From: Bacteroidota bacterium
Lineage (GTDB): Bacteria; Bacteroidota; Bacteroidia; Chitinophagales; LD1
Assembly: GCA_018267365.1 (NCBI GenBank)
Contig: JAFDYQ010000010.1
Span: 1 to 64,000, forward strand
DNA length: 64,000 nucleotides
Direction: 5' to 3'
Part shown: positions 8,825 to 16,853 of the stretch, in pieces
Position numbering within the stretch: position 1 is the stretch's first letter
Layout: the number at the start of each line of letters is the position of its first letter
Made by a program: the position numbers and the translations under genes
Notes under the pieces: generated by a model
Seen by the model: the letters and a program-made list of their open reading frames with translations, nothing else
Databases searched by the model: none
Told to the model about the DNA's origin: nothing

Positions 8825-9754
8825 ATGCGTGTTTTCAGAGACCTCCATCATTTGCCTGACTTCCGGCGCGCAGTCATCACCATAGGTACATTTGACGGGG
8901 TGCACAAGGGGCACCAGAAGCTGATACAGCGTATCACTGATGTGGCGCGGCAGATAGGAGGGGAGAGCATCATCATCACCTTTCACCCGCATCCGCGCCT
9001 GGTGATCAATCCTGATGACCGCAGCCTGCGCCTGCTCAATACGATAGAGGAAAAGATACACCTGCTGGAGCGCTATGGCGTGGATAATGTCGTAGTAGTA
9101 CCTTTCTCGCGTGACTTCTCAGAGCAGACTGCTGAGGAGTACATCCATGACTTTCTGGTGCGAAACTTCAAACCCGCACATATCGTGATAGGCTATGATC
9201 ACCGGTTTGGCCGAAACAGGGCGGGCGATTTCAGCCTGCTGGAGACATACGCTGCCGAATACGGCTATCAGCTGGAGGCCATCTCAAAGCAGATGCTGGA
9301 CGATATAGCCATCAGCTCTACCAATATCCGCCATGCCCTGCAGGAGGGCAATGTGACCGAAGCCAATGACCTGCTGGGCCATAACTATACCGTGTCCGGT
9401 ATCGTGGTCAAAGGCCTGCAAAATGGCAGGAAGCTAGGCTACCCTACCGCCAATCTACAGGTGTCCGACCTGAACAAACTTATACCGCGCACAGGTATCT
9501 ATGCTGTCAAGGTCCACAGGGAAAGGGAGGTTTACAAAGGTATGCTGAGCATCGGCTTTAATCCTACTTTTGACGGTACGGAGCAGACGATAGAGGTCAA
9601 TATCCTTGATTTTGACAAAGATATCTATGGGGAAACGCTGACCCTCGAGTTTATCCGGTTTATCCGTCATGAGAAGAAGTTTGATAGTATCGAATCTCTT
9701 ATCGCCGCCATAGACGGAGACAAGGTAGAGACGGAGCGGATTATTCAGCTCTAG
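8825..9754 (+). CDS. ribF: Bifunctional riboflavin kinase / FAD synthetase
   Basis: Makes FMN and then FAD from riboflavin. In this 309-residue protein the N-terminal adenylyltransferase domain carries GTFDGVHKGH at residues 21-30, the nucleotidyltransferase HxGH-like motif, followed by ITFHPHPR. The C-terminal riboflavin-kinase domain has GRKLGYPTANL near residue 200 and an IEVNILDFD strand. Both activities should be intact. It is separated from truB by 72 bases. TTCCTTTG (8813-8820), one mismatch from TAnnTTTG, lies four bases before the ATG, suggesting an own near-leaderless promoter. Confidence 0.95.
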   Translation: MRVFRDLHHLPDFRRAVITIGTFDGVHKGHQKLIQRITDVARQIGGESIIITFHPHPRLVINPDDRSLRLLNTIEEKIHLLERYGVDNVVVVPFSRDFSEQTAEEYIHDFLVRNFKPAHIVIGYDHRFGRNRAGDFSLLETYAAEYGYQLEAISKQMLDDIAISSTNIRHALQEGNVTEANDLLGHNYTVSGIVVKGLQNGRKLGYPTANLQVSDLNKLIPRTGIYAVKVHREREVYKGMLSIGFNPTFDGTEQTIEVNILDFDKDIYGETLTLEFIRFIRHEKKFDSIESLIAAIDGDKVETERIIQL

Positions 9755-9793
9755 TTTTGGGTTTAATCTATTGGTTTACAAATGATGCAAAAT

Positions 9794-9820
9794 AAAACGC
9801 CCCCTGATCGGAGGCGTTTT
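9794..9820. terminator. Bidirectional terminator between ribF and rplS
   Basis: An 8-bp stem (AAAACGCC, 9794-9801, with GGCGTTTT, 9813-9820) lies between the convergent genes. The A-rich and T-rich edges let it work on both strands. Confidence 0.85.
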
Positions 9821-9841
9821 GAAATATATTGAACTGAGGAA

Positions 9842-10204
9842 TTACTCAGCTACAGCTTGCCTCTTCTCAGAGATACGGCTTGCCTTACCCTTACGATCAC
9901 GCTGATAGTACAGCTTCGCACGGCGTACGCGGCCTACCTTGTTGACAGCGATCTCATCTACGAATGGAGAGTAGAGAGGGAAAACGCGCTCCACGCCTAC
10001 ACCGTTAGATATCTTGCGCACGGTGAAAGTAGCAGTAGTGCCTGCACCGTTCAGCTGGATCACATCACCACGAAACTCCTGGATACGCTCCTTGTTTCCT
10101 TCGGTGATCTTATAGCTTACAGTTATGTTGTCACCGGGGCCGAACTTTGGATGCTTGTTTGGCTGGTTGAAGGTGTCGTTCACTAGTTTGATAGTGGGAT
10201 TCAT
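9842..10204 (-). CDS. rplS: 50S ribosomal protein L19
   Basis: A 120-residue ribosomal protein at the 30S-50S interface. It has the L19 core [23 protein letters not shown] in pieces, [18 protein letters not shown] and the basic [10 protein letters not shown]. The C-terminal extension after [13 protein letters not shown] is short, as is normal. It stands alone between the terminator shared with ribF and its own promoter. Confidence 0.96.
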   Translation of the reverse strand: MNPTIKLVNDTFNQPNKHPKFGPGDNITVSYKITEGNKERIQEFRGDVIQLNGAGTTATFTVRKISNGVGVERVFPLYSPFVDEIAVNKVGRVRRAKLYYQRDRKGKASRISEKRQAVAE

Positions 10205-10241
10205 ATTCAGATTATTTTACTCAGATTTTGAAAACGGAATG

Positions 10242-10275
10242 CAAATATATCCTTTTCTCCCGAAAATCCTCACAA
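10242..10275 (-). promoter_or_regulatory. rplS promoter
   Basis: The minus strand shows TATATTTG (10249-10242), a full match to the -7 consensus, with TTG 23 bases upstream (10275-10273). The predicted leader is about 35 bases, long enough for a short regulatory leader, but no structure stands out. Confidence 0.55.
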
Positions 10276-10300
10276 TCCGTCGAAAAAGTTGACCTGGTTG

Positions 10301-11047
10301 TCAACGGCTCATGCCTCCACACACGGAGAGAGTCTGTCCTGTAATATAGGCAGACAGGTCCGAGCCCAGAAACAGTGCGGCATTAGCTATCTCTTCTGCC
10401 CGGCCCATACGGCCCAGCGGTATCTGGGTCAGGAGGTTTTTCTTGATATCTTCTCCCAGTACATGGGTCATATCGGTCTCTATAAAGCCCGGTGAGATAG
10501 CATTGCAGCGGATGCTCCGGCTGCCAAACTCGTCAGCTATTGACTTGGTAAAGCCGATAATGCCGGCTTTGGAGGCGGCATAGTTGCTCTGGCCGGCCTG
10601 CCCGCGGAGGCCTACGATGGAGGTCAGATTGATGATGGAGCCCGATTTCTGCCGGAGCATGAGCTTGGCTACCTGCTTGGTCAGGTTGAAGACGGACTTC
10701 AGATTGGCCTGTATCACCTCGTCAAACTGCTCCTCGGTCATGCGCAGGATCAGATTGTCTCGGGTTATACCGGCGTTATTGACCAGTATATCTATCCGGC
10801 CCAGTGCTGCGGCTACATCACTGACCAGCAGCTCTGAGGCAGCATAGGAGGCCGCGTCAGACTTGTAGGCAAACACATTGACCCCGTACTGAGCGGTCAG
10901 CTCGTCTACCAGCGCTTGTGCTTTTTCTGCACTATTGAGGTAGGTGAAAGCTACATTAGCGCCATACTCGGCGTACCGGCGTACGATGGCCTGACCTATA
11001 CCACGGGAGCCACCTGTCACGAGGGCGTTTTTGCCTTTGAGATCCAT
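10301..11047 (-). CDS. fabG: 3-oxoacyl-ACP reductase
   Basis: An NADPH-dependent reductase of the fatty acid elongation cycle; 248 residues, the usual FabG length. It shows the Rossmann motif TGGSRGIG (11-18), NNAG (90-93), catalytic Ser143, Tyr156 and Lys160 in the order S-YAASK, and the PGFIETDMT cofactor loop. The nearest neighbours are unrelated (rplS, cytochrome c), so it may be monocistronic. Other short-chain dehydrogenases share these motifs, but the overall pattern is that of FabG. Confidence 0.93.
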   Translation of the reverse strand: MDLKGKNALVTGGSRGIGQAIVRRYAEYGANVAFTYLNSAEKAQALVDELTAQYGVNVFAYKSDAASYAASELLVSDVAAALGRIDILVNNAGITRDNLILRMTEEQFDEVIQANLKSVFNLTKQVAKLMLRQKSGSIINLTSIVGLRGQAGQSNYAASKAGIIGFTKSIADEFGSRSIRCNAISPGFIETDMTHVLGEDIKKNLLTQIPLGRMGRAEEIANAALFLGSDLSAYITGQTLSVCGGMSR

Positions 11048-11116
11048 GCTGTTGATTTACGGCGGGCAAAATAAACAAATCCCTCAAATACGCTATGCAC
11101 AGCTGTGAGTGGCTGG

Positions 11117-11620
11117 CTATGGCAGGGCCTGAGCCACTGCAGGGGTTTCTACGTAGTGCAGGATCGCATCTATGTCCTCATCCTTCAGATTGGTGAATGT
11201 ATTCATAAAGGAAGGGCTATAGTTCTGAATGCCGACAGCATACGGGTATTTCGCATCCACAGGATCATGCCAGTTTTTGATCCAGGCATAGAGCCATTGT
11301 TTACCAGTTTTACCTTGATAGCTGCCGCCATCTTCCCAGCGCTTGGTCACGCCTATCAGGGCTGGGCCCGTCTGTGCGACTTTGGGGTTGTGGCAGGAGG
11401 CGCAGTTGTTTTTGAAAAGCTCCCGGCCATGACTCCATTGCTTATCCGCTGGCACTTGATTAGCTGTAGCAGGTGTGGCATCAGCAGTAGTGCCGGTCGT
11501 AGGCGCTACACGTGCCGGCATGGATGAATAGGGAGTAATATTCCAGATGAGGGCAGAGATACCCAAAATGAACAGTATGATCACTGCCAGCTCTACGAGC
11601 TGTTTCTTAGATTGATTCAT
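11117..11620 (-). CDS. Membrane-anchored c-type cytochrome
   Basis: A 167-residue protein with one N-terminal membrane anchor (about 9-26), a Pro/Thr/Ala linker, and a class I cytochrome c domain facing the periplasm. The heme motif CASCH is at residues 73-77. A methionine at about 139 (YSPSFMNTF) is the likely sixth ligand. The C-terminal DEDIDAILHYVE helix is the normal end of such domains. It probably shuttles electrons to a terminal oxidase. No oxidase genes are next to it. Confidence 0.88.
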   Translation of the reverse strand: MNQSKKQLVELAVIILFILGISALIWNITPYSSMPARVAPTTGTTADATPATANQVPADKQWSHGRELFKNNCASCHNPKVAQTGPALIGVTKRWEDGGSYQGKTGKQWLYAWIKNWHDPVDAKYPYAVGIQNYSPSFMNTFTNLKDEDIDAILHYVETPAVAQALP

Positions 11621-11737
11621 AGAGCGGAGGTTTAAAAAAGTGAAGAACGATCAGAAATCGCGCGCAAGTTAGAGCACGATCACGGGATCATATAGCCTTC
11701 CAGGGGAAATATTTTCGTAAAAGGGATGTGCAGGATG

Positions 11738-12256
11738 CTAACGTATGAATCGCCGCTTTTTGTTTCTTTCACCAGCTTCGATCAGCTTGGCGCCGGCTAC
11801 GATCAGTGGTACCAGGCTGACCCCTAGTGAGACGCCGCCCATATAGGAGAGCACGGGCTTTCTGGCTACTGCGCCACCGGCTGTCAGAGTGCCGCCTACT
11901 ACCCAAAGAGATGCCATCGCGATAAGTGACCTGCCAGCAGCTGCTATGGGATTGTTGTACTTTAGGGATTGGAGGGGGTGCCCGAGACCTGCATATTTGA
12001 TATTGCCGCTATGCTCATAGTCCATATTCTCTACTACCAGCGAGCGCTGAGTTTTTGAGTTCAGTGTATATTGCTTTACATACTTCTTCTCTACCAGATA
12101 GTCTGTACTGTCTACTACCACACTCAGATAGTCGGAATTGGAGGCTGTGATAGTACAAGATACGATCTTGCCATCATTCATCTCTACAGTATCTGTCTGC
12201 GCGTTTGCACAAGAAGTAATCAAGCACACCAGCAAAGTGATCCATACGTTTTTCAT
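11738..12256 (-). CDS. Small lipoprotein or secreted membrane protein, unknown
   Basis: 172 residues from the ATG at 12256; the frame is open 36 bases further but would put 12 charged residues before the signal. The start MKNVWITLLVCLITSC is a lipobox-like signal (I-T-S-C). A short beta segment follows (TVEMNDGKIVSCTITASNSDYLSVVVD), then two Gly/Ala-rich hydrophobic segments near the C-terminus. No known family was recognised. It is the last host gene before attL, and in the uninterrupted chromosome it would lie just downstream of tRNA-Lys. Confidence 0.6.
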   Translation of the reverse strand: MKNVWITLLVCLITSCANAQTDTVEMNDGKIVSCTITASNSDYLSVVVDSTDYLVEKKYVKQYTLNSKTQRSLVVENMDYEHSGNIKYAGLGHPLQSLKYNNPIAAAGRSLIAMASLWVVGGTLTAGGAVARKPVLSYMGGVSLGVSLVPLIVAGAKLIEAGERNKKRRFIR

Positions 12257-12283
12257 GGTCAGAGTATTTCTATCTAAAATAAA

Positions 12284-12311
12284 AAATCCCACCTCAGATG
12301 AAGTAGGATTT
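12284..12311 (-). terminator. Original host terminator of tRNA-Lys, displaced by the prophage
   Basis: A 12-bp stem with G-T pairs (AAATCCCACCTC, 12284-12295, and GAAGTAGGATTT, 12300-12311) is followed on the minus strand by TTTTTTATTTTA. It begins one base outside the attL core. Before integration it would have lain directly behind the tRNA-Lys 3' end, so this is most simply the tRNA terminator now 41 kb away. Confidence 0.65.
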
Positions 12312-12312
12312 T

Positions 12313-12328
12313 TGTGTTCCCGTCGGGA
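12313..12328. repeat. attL core
   Basis: TGTGTTCCCGTCGGGA, identical to 53157-53172. Allowing one mismatch the match is 20 of 21 (from 12308 outwards it breaks off). The sequence is the tRNA-Lys acceptor-stem and T-arm 3' end left as a fragment. Confidence 0.9.
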
Positions 12329-12514
12329 AAACTTCCCATCCTATGGAACCAAGTCTATATCTCATTATCTACATTTATGTGTGTCGTATCTGTGACGTTT
12401 GCAGCTTTTTCAGGTCACTCGCTAGTTTTTACAATACATACATTGTATGTAGTGCTGACCTGTTAAAAGTGTTATATGTTAATTCACCGTAGCCGTAGTT
12501 TATCCAGCTCACTT

Positions 12515-13096
12515 TCAGGCTATTTGCTTCTTAGTGCCCATATCCAGCATATCTATATGGCGTTGCAGTAGCGCTTTGTCGCGCTCCAGCTCTTCTATCC
12601 GCTGGCGCAGGTCATCACGACTATCTCCAGTGATCTCCGGCGCTCCTCGCTTGCTCAGGATATAGTCCGCACTGAGGTCTCCATATTTCACCACACTTAG
12701 CAGCTGGCCCATGCTTACTGGCCGTTTACCATTACGCACATCAGTCAGGTGGTTGTTATTGAGCCGCAGGTATTCTGCTACCTGCACATAGTGCTCAAAG
12801 CCCTTTCGCTTCTTTAGTAATTCGATACCGGCATTGAAGCGCTCCAGTATCGCACGTTCTTCAGTGGTCATTACGTTTTCGTTCTCGGTCACAAAGTCTA
12901 AGGTTATGCCCTCTGGCCCTTCGCCAGTGAGGAGCCAATCCAAGCTAAAGCCTGTCTCAGCGCTCAACGGTAGTGCATGCTTTCTCTTTATCTGGGTATC
13001 ACCTGTCAGCAGCTTCCTGGCTCCGGGCTGAGACATACTGAGCGCAGCGGCCAGGTCGTCCTGTGTCCACCCCATTTTAGTCATCAGAGTTTCCAT
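12515..13096 (-). CDS. Prophage repressor with two HTH units
   Basis: A 193-residue protein read as the lysogeny repressor. The N-terminus (about 8-58) is a CI/XRE-type helix-turn-helix with WTQDDLAAALSMSQPGARKLL, ending in SLDWLLTGEGP, the classical end of phage CI N-domains. A second HTH-like unit lies at about 98-148 (VQVAEYLRLNNNHLTDVRNGKR, ending LSADYILSKRG). The last 40 residues form a coiled coil (RIEELERDKALLQRHIDML), a likely oligomerisation element in place of the LexA-like peptidase domain. It is divergent from the Cro-like gene over a shared operator region. Confidence 0.8.
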   Translation of the reverse strand: METLMTKMGWTQDDLAAALSMSQPGARKLLTGDTQIKRKHALPLSAETGFSLDWLLTGEGPEGITLDFVTENENVMTTEERAILERFNAGIELLKKRKGFEHYVQVAEYLRLNNNHLTDVRNGKRPVSMGQLLSVVKYGDLSADYILSKRGAPEITGDSRDDLRQRIEELERDKALLQRHIDMLDMGTKKQIA

Positions 13097-13100
13097 CCTC

Positions 13101-13229
13101 TTGACTTGGTTTATGCGCTCTTCAGTGTTGATAACTTTGGTATTAAAAATTATAACCAGTATAACTTTTTATAACTACTATTGTACTACCAATTAACCAA
13201 GTTACAACTAAACATTAACCAAGTCAATA
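13101..13229. promoter_or_regulatory. Divergent operator/promoter region of the lysogeny switch
   Basis: Three copies of AACCAAGT-type sites occur: 13101-13114 (minus, TTGACTTGGTTTAT), 13192-13204 (ATTAACCAAGTTA) and 13214-13229 (ATTAACCAAGTCAATA). The last two are 22 bases apart, two helical turns. TAACTTTG at 13132-13139 is a full -7 match for rightward transcription, with TTGG at 13106-13109 inside the first site. Three TATAAC repeats at 13151, 13160 and 13170 are nearly in helical phase. The layout is that of a cI/cro switch. Confidence 0.65.
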
Positions 13230-13232
13230 GTT

Positions 13233-13466
13233 ATGGAGATCGATAAGGACATCCTGGACCTAAAAAACCAGATGAAGGGCAAGGTGAAGTATGAAGAGGT
13301 GGCCACTAAACTAGATGGTAATGTGACACTTGCTGATATTAAGCGCTTCTTTTCTGGAAGATCTGTACCGTTTGAAAAGCAGATACAAATTATTTCAACA
13401 GCGCAGATTTTGCTGCTAGAAAAGAACGAATTGCTTCAAGCTGCCTTCGCTGGGAAAAATTTTTGA
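13233..13466 (+). CDS. Small Cro-like DNA-binding protein, putative
   Basis: A 77-residue protein read outward from the switch region, opposite the repressor. The pattern KVKYEEVATKLDGNVTLADIKRFFSGRSVPFEKQI fits a compact HTH (turn around DGNV), followed by a helical C-terminus. Position and size suggest Cro or another early regulator. No strong family match was recognised, so the regulator role rests on context. The ATG follows the third operator-like site by only three bases, so a bound repressor would block its transcript. Confidence 0.55.
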   Translation: MEIDKDILDLKNQMKGKVKYEEVATKLDGNVTLADIKRFFSGRSVPFEKQIQIISTAQILLLEKNELLQAAFAGKNF

Positions 13467-13504
13467 TTATATAAATCCCCAAATGGGATATAATAACTTT
13501 TATC

Positions 13505-13795
13505 ATGAAACAGTCATCTGAAAAGCTTTACGTCTACGAATCCCCACTAGCCGCACTCCAGACAATGCTGGAACTGGTCGAAGTGGCACTGCGCACACGG
13601 CAGCCAAACCTAGATCTGGTAGATCTCAAACTCAAACTGCTGGCCATGGATGAGGAGCGGTTACTGGCCATGAAGTACCAATTGACCAGGATCATAAAGG
13701 CAAATGAACCTGTCAAGGCTGAGCCAGTGCCAGTAGATCCTGGTAGCACCTATCGCACTGACCGCCACGAGAAAGACTATGATGAAGATATCTAG
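13505..13795 (+). CDS. Early phage protein, unknown
   Basis: A 96-residue soluble helical protein with leucine-rich amphipathic stretches (LAALQTMLELVEVAL, LVDLKLKLLAMDEERLLAM) and a charged, disordered C-terminus (DRHEKDYDEDI). No family was recognised. A TAACTTTT octamer lies three bases before the ATG, close to the Bacteroidota -7 sequence. Its stop codon is also the start of a long inverted repeat. Confidence 0.55.
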   Translation: MKQSSEKLYVYESPLAALQTMLELVEVALRTRQPNLDLVDLKLKLLAMDEERLLAMKYQLTRIIKANEPVKAEPVPVDPGSTYRTDRHEKDYDEDI

Positions 13796-13901
13796 TCACC
13801 CCACAGGAGAGGGACATCGTTCTTTTTGTGAGATGCCTGGCTATCGGGCGGTATGAATTGTCAAACATCCCTCACTTCCCCCTTCCTCCTGTGTGGTGAC
13901 T
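13794..13901 (+). other. Long-range inverted repeat between two early genes
   Basis: Left arm AGTCACCCCACAGGAG (13794-13809) and right arm 13886-13901 pair over 16 bases with one mismatch and enclose 76 bases. GAGGGA and TCCCTC segments inside could form an alternative pairing. The left arm begins at the stop codon of the preceding gene, and the right arm ends 82 bases before the ParB-like start, as for an attenuator or processed RNA element. Confidence 0.5.
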
Positions 13902-13983
13902 TTGTTGCTCTGGTAAAGCGACAATCCGCTGGCATACCGGTCAATGTATGCCTGCTTGTATTCATTCACCCAATATAAAAACA

Positions 13984-15876
13984 ATGGCAAAGTCCAAAGG
14001 AAAAGGCTCTCCGGAGCCACAAGACGAACTGGCAGAGCTGCTCCGAAAGAATGCAGCGCCACCCGCAGCTCCGGTAAAGCAGAGCACACCATCTGCAGAG
14101 GAGCCACGATTTGAGCGGATCCCGCTGAACCGCATCAAGCCTTCACCTACCAACCCGCGCACCACCTTCGATGAGAAGAAGACGCAGGAGCTCTCTGAGA
14201 GTATCAAGGTGCATGGAGTTCTCCAGCCCGTACTCGTGCGGCCATACGGCCAGCCGGGCTGGTATCAGCTCGTATACGGCCAGCGCCGTGAGAAAGCCTC
14301 ACTGATGGCAGGCCTGACACATATCCCTGCGCTGGTCCGCGACCTGACCGATGATCAGGTGATAGAGATACAGATCACCGAGAACCTCCAGCGCGAGGAC
14401 GTCAAGCCCATCGAGGAGGCCAATGCCTACAAGAACCTCATGGAGATCAAAGGCTATGATATCAGGGAGCTGTCAGAGCGTGTTGGCAAGACACCCGCCT
14501 TTATCGCTCAGCGCCTCAAGCTCAATGATCTGGTAGACGAATTCCAGAAGGCGATGTTTGAGGACCGGCTCACGATTGTAGATGCGCTCAAGGTGGCCAA
14601 GCTCAGGGCTGAGGATCAGAAGGACCTCTGGAAAGAAGAGGAGATGGAAGAGGGCGAAATACATGTACGTGACTATATGCTACGCAAATACATGTATGAC
14701 CTCAATAACGCACCCTTCGATACAACAGACGCAACTATCCTGCCCGGCATGAAGGCCTGCACAACATGTAGCTTTAATACGGCCTGCACCACAGCGCTAT
14801 TTGCAGAGCCGGAGCATAAGGCTCACTGCTCTTATGCCGAATGCTTCAAGAAGAAAACGACCGTCTACTACGATCGTGAGCTGCAAAAGTGTATAGAGGA
14901 CTCCACCATCACGCTGGTGGCCACCTATGGCAGCGATAGCAAGAAGATCGCAGAACTCAGGGCTAAAGGTATCAGTATCCTCGATCCATACACTTATGAA
15001 GAGATCTACCACCCCGGTCCGTTCGATCCAGACCTTGAGATCACAGAAAAAAGTAGCCGCGCTGACATAGCAGACTATGAGGATCAAAAGGCTTACTATG
15101 AAAAGGAAGTCCAGGAATACAATGAGGATATTAAGACTGCGATCAAAGCCTTTGTAGCCTTTGGCAACGAGAAAGGCAAATACATTTATATCAAACCGCA
15201 CAAGGGCAGATCAGGTGCCAAGGCTGCTGCCCAGAATACCAATGCGAGTAACGAATTCCGTGCCGCTGAGATCAAAGAAAACATCCAGCGCATCAAAGAC
15301 AAGGAGGCACGTCAGCAAGACCTGGATTTCTTCAAGGTTGCTCCCGATGCCTACAAGCTGCTGACTGATGCCAAGATACATGAGGGAAGCAAAGAATCTC
15401 TCAATGCCCTTGAGCTGGCCGCCGCGATCATAGAGCTCGCCGGATATTCACATGAGCGCGATGTGATCAAGTATCTGAAAGCGCCATCCTCTGTACACGG
15501 CAGTATCCCTCTATACAATTGGCTGAAAGCTCGCAGTGCGGAGTCACTCACCGAAGCTCTGAACCTTGTCCTACGTCTGCGACTGAACAAGTACCTGCGA
15601 CCTGAAAGTGAACAAACCATGCATAGGCATACGAATGTGCTGGCCATGATGGATCAGGTCAAGGCCCACTTCCCGGATAAATACAACGTCATCATGACCG
15701 CCCTGGATGACAAGAAAACCAAGCGCGCAGGAAAGGTTAAGAGCGCAATAGACGAGCTGCAGGACCAGTTGAAGGAGATACAAGGCTCCAAGACTGATCG
15801 CGTTGTGAAGGCCTCTAAATCGAAAATGGGGGGGGGTAAAACCATCGTCAACGTCATAATCGCGGGCTCATGCTGA
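13984..15876 (+). CDS. ParB-like nuclease-domain protein
   Basis: 630 residues from ATG 13984 (the frame is open 36 bases more). Residues about 35-125 are a ParB N-terminal domain: FERIPLNRIKPSPTNPR, LVYGQRREKASLMAG and the ENLQRED CTP/DNA-contact box. The HTH follows (LSERVGKTPAFIAQRLKL). After about 250 comes a cysteine-rich stretch (CTTCSFNTAC, then HCSYAEC), possibly metal binding, then a long helical C-terminus unlike chromosomal ParB. No ParA is nearby. A DNA-processing or replication-accessory role is as likely as partition. A run of nine Gs (15828-15836) lies near the end; the last 12 codons are read after it. Confidence 0.75.
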   Translation: MAKSKGKGSPEPQDELAELLRKNAAPPAAPVKQSTPSAEEPRFERIPLNRIKPSPTNPRTTFDEKKTQELSESIKVHGVLQPVLVRPYGQPGWYQLVYGQRREKASLMAGLTHIPALVRDLTDDQVIEIQITENLQREDVKPIEEANAYKNLMEIKGYDIRELSERVGKTPAFIAQRLKLNDLVDEFQKAMFEDRLTIVDALKVAKLRAEDQKDLWKEEEMEEGEIHVRDYMLRKYMYDLNNAPFDTTDATILPGMKACTTCSFNTACTTALFAEPEHKAHCSYAECFKKKTTVYYDRELQKCIEDSTITLVATYGSDSKKIAELRAKGISILDPYTYEEIYHPGPFDPDLEITEKSSRADIADYEDQKAYYEKEVQEYNEDIKTAIKAFVAFGNEKGKYIYIKPHKGRSGAKAAAQNTNASNEFRAAEIKENIQRIKDKEARQQDLDFFKVAPDAYKLLTDAKIHEGSKESLNALELAAAIIELAGYSHERDVIKYLKAPSSVHGSIPLYNWLKARSAESLTEALNLVLRLRLNKYLRPESEQTMHRHTNVLAMMDQVKAHFPDKYNVIMTALDDKKTKRAGKVKSAIDELQDQLKEIQGSKTDRVVKASKSKMGGGKTIVNVIIAGSC

Positions 15877-16151
15877 TCACCATCAATGTAGACCCGACTG
15901 AATTAACAGAGGGCGTAGGTATAGGGCTGATGTGTGATAAGGACTATGCCGATTATGTGAAAGGAGTGGAGATCATTTTCGCCTTAGAGAAACTGGCTGA
16001 AAGAATGAAACAGGAGGTAGCCAAGGTAGTGACAAAAAACCTTACAGCGCCACCCGTTCCAGGCGAGAAGTTCAATGAAAAATGCATGGCCGTTACAATC
16101 ACAGATATGATGAAAAACGGTATGGATCTCACGCCACCCAAGAAGAATTAA
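15870..16151 (+). CDS. Early phage protein, unknown
   Basis: A 93-residue acidic protein overlapping the ParB-like stop by seven bases. It begins MLITINVDPTELTEGVGIG, has a helix with many Glu/Lys (KLAERMKQEVAKVV), and ends DLTPPKKN. No motif was recognised. The overlap makes it part of the same transcript. Confidence 0.55.
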   Translation: MLITINVDPTELTEGVGIGLMCDKDYADYVKGVEIIFALEKLAERMKQEVAKVVTKNLTAPPVPGEKFNEKCMAVTITDMMKNGMDLTPPKKN

Positions 16152-16177
16152 TCACTTTTTAAAACCAATACAAACAA

Positions 16178-16585
16178 ATGAAACTGACAACATTCAACAC
16201 CGAGACAGTAGAGACAGGACCAAGGGGGGGTAATTCTAAGCCCGTGGTGCGCTTCTCTACAGGGTCCACCACTTTCAACGGCGCGGCAGTAGAAATGCTC
16301 ACATTGAAGCCGGGAAGCAAAATTTCAATACATCAGGATCAGGAGGAGTCTGGCAATTTCTACCTCTCCGTGGGAGATGAAAAGGGATTCCCGCTGCGCC
16401 AGGTCAGCAAAGAGAGTAAAGACAAATCTCTCGCCTTCAATGCATCGGTCCTCAGCCGTGATATCATGAAAGCTTTCGACTATCCTACCGATGCTACATC
16501 TATCAAGTTCAGGATCCTGCCGGAGCCGACAGAGATCAAGAAAGTCAAGTACTACCTATTAGGTCACCTACCAAAAACAGAATAA
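16178..16585 (+). CDS. Early phage protein, unknown
   Basis: A 135-residue protein rich in beta strands (FNGAAVEMLTLKPGSKISI, then FYLSVGDEKGFPLRQV, and KVKYYLLGHLPK at the end). The pattern resembles a small sandwich domain, possibly nucleic-acid binding, but no family was recognised. A run of seven Gs at 16224-16230 encodes part of GPRGG. The ATG follows an A-rich leader typical of Bacteroidota translation starts. Confidence 0.55.
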   Translation: MKLTTFNTETVETGPRGGNSKPVVRFSTGSTTFNGAAVEMLTLKPGSKISIHQDQEESGNFYLSVGDEKGFPLRQVSKESKDKSLAFNASVLSRDIMKAFDYPTDATSIKFRILPEPTEIKKVKYYLLGHLPKTE

Positions 16586-16586
16586 C

Positions 16587-16853
16587 GTGGACAAAGAAAA
16601 AATTCAACAGCGCCTAAATGAAATCCTCGAGCGGCGCCACCAGATAGAGGCCACCAATAACATCCTCCGCGCCGACTCAGCGCATCGTAGAGGTGCTATC
16701 GCCGTCACAAATAGCACAGCCGCTGCCTTGATCAAATGCTATACAGCCGATATCGCCGCCAATGAGAAAAAGATAGAGGATCAGCAGAACGAGTATGAAG
16801 TCCTGGGCAAAGAGGCCAGAGAATTGCAAAACCAAATCGCAGAGCACTCATGA
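16587..16853 (+). CDS. Coiled-coil early phage protein
   Basis: 88 residues beginning at GTG 16587, one base after the preceding stop. Nearly the whole length is heptad-like and charged (QQRLNEILERRHQIEATNN and EKKIEDQQNEYEVLGKEA), so it is probably a coiled-coil dimer. Its last four bases overlap the ASCH gene. Unknown role; small coiled-coil proteins beside nucleases or DNA enzymes often act as adaptors. Confidence 0.5.
   Translation: MDKEKIQQRLNEILERRHQIEATNNILRADSAHRRGAIAVTNSTAAALIKCYTADIAANEKKIEDQQNEYEVLGKEARELQNQIAEHS

Noticed and set aside
12347-12358. AACCAAGTCTAT near attL, a 9-base match to the repressor operator sites
   Set aside because: It lies beyond the end of the repressor gene, far from any start, and lacks the flanking ATT; a 9-base chance match is plausible.
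13841-14107. 88-codon open frame on the minus strand over the inverted repeat and ParB-like start
   Set aside because: Its composition is a shadow of the ParB-like reading frame, and it would run against the early transcript.
13984-15876. Plasmid-type ParABS partition (phage-plasmid)
   Set aside because: There is no ParA nearby, the C-terminus is unlike partition ParB, and the element has a normal integrase and attachment sites.
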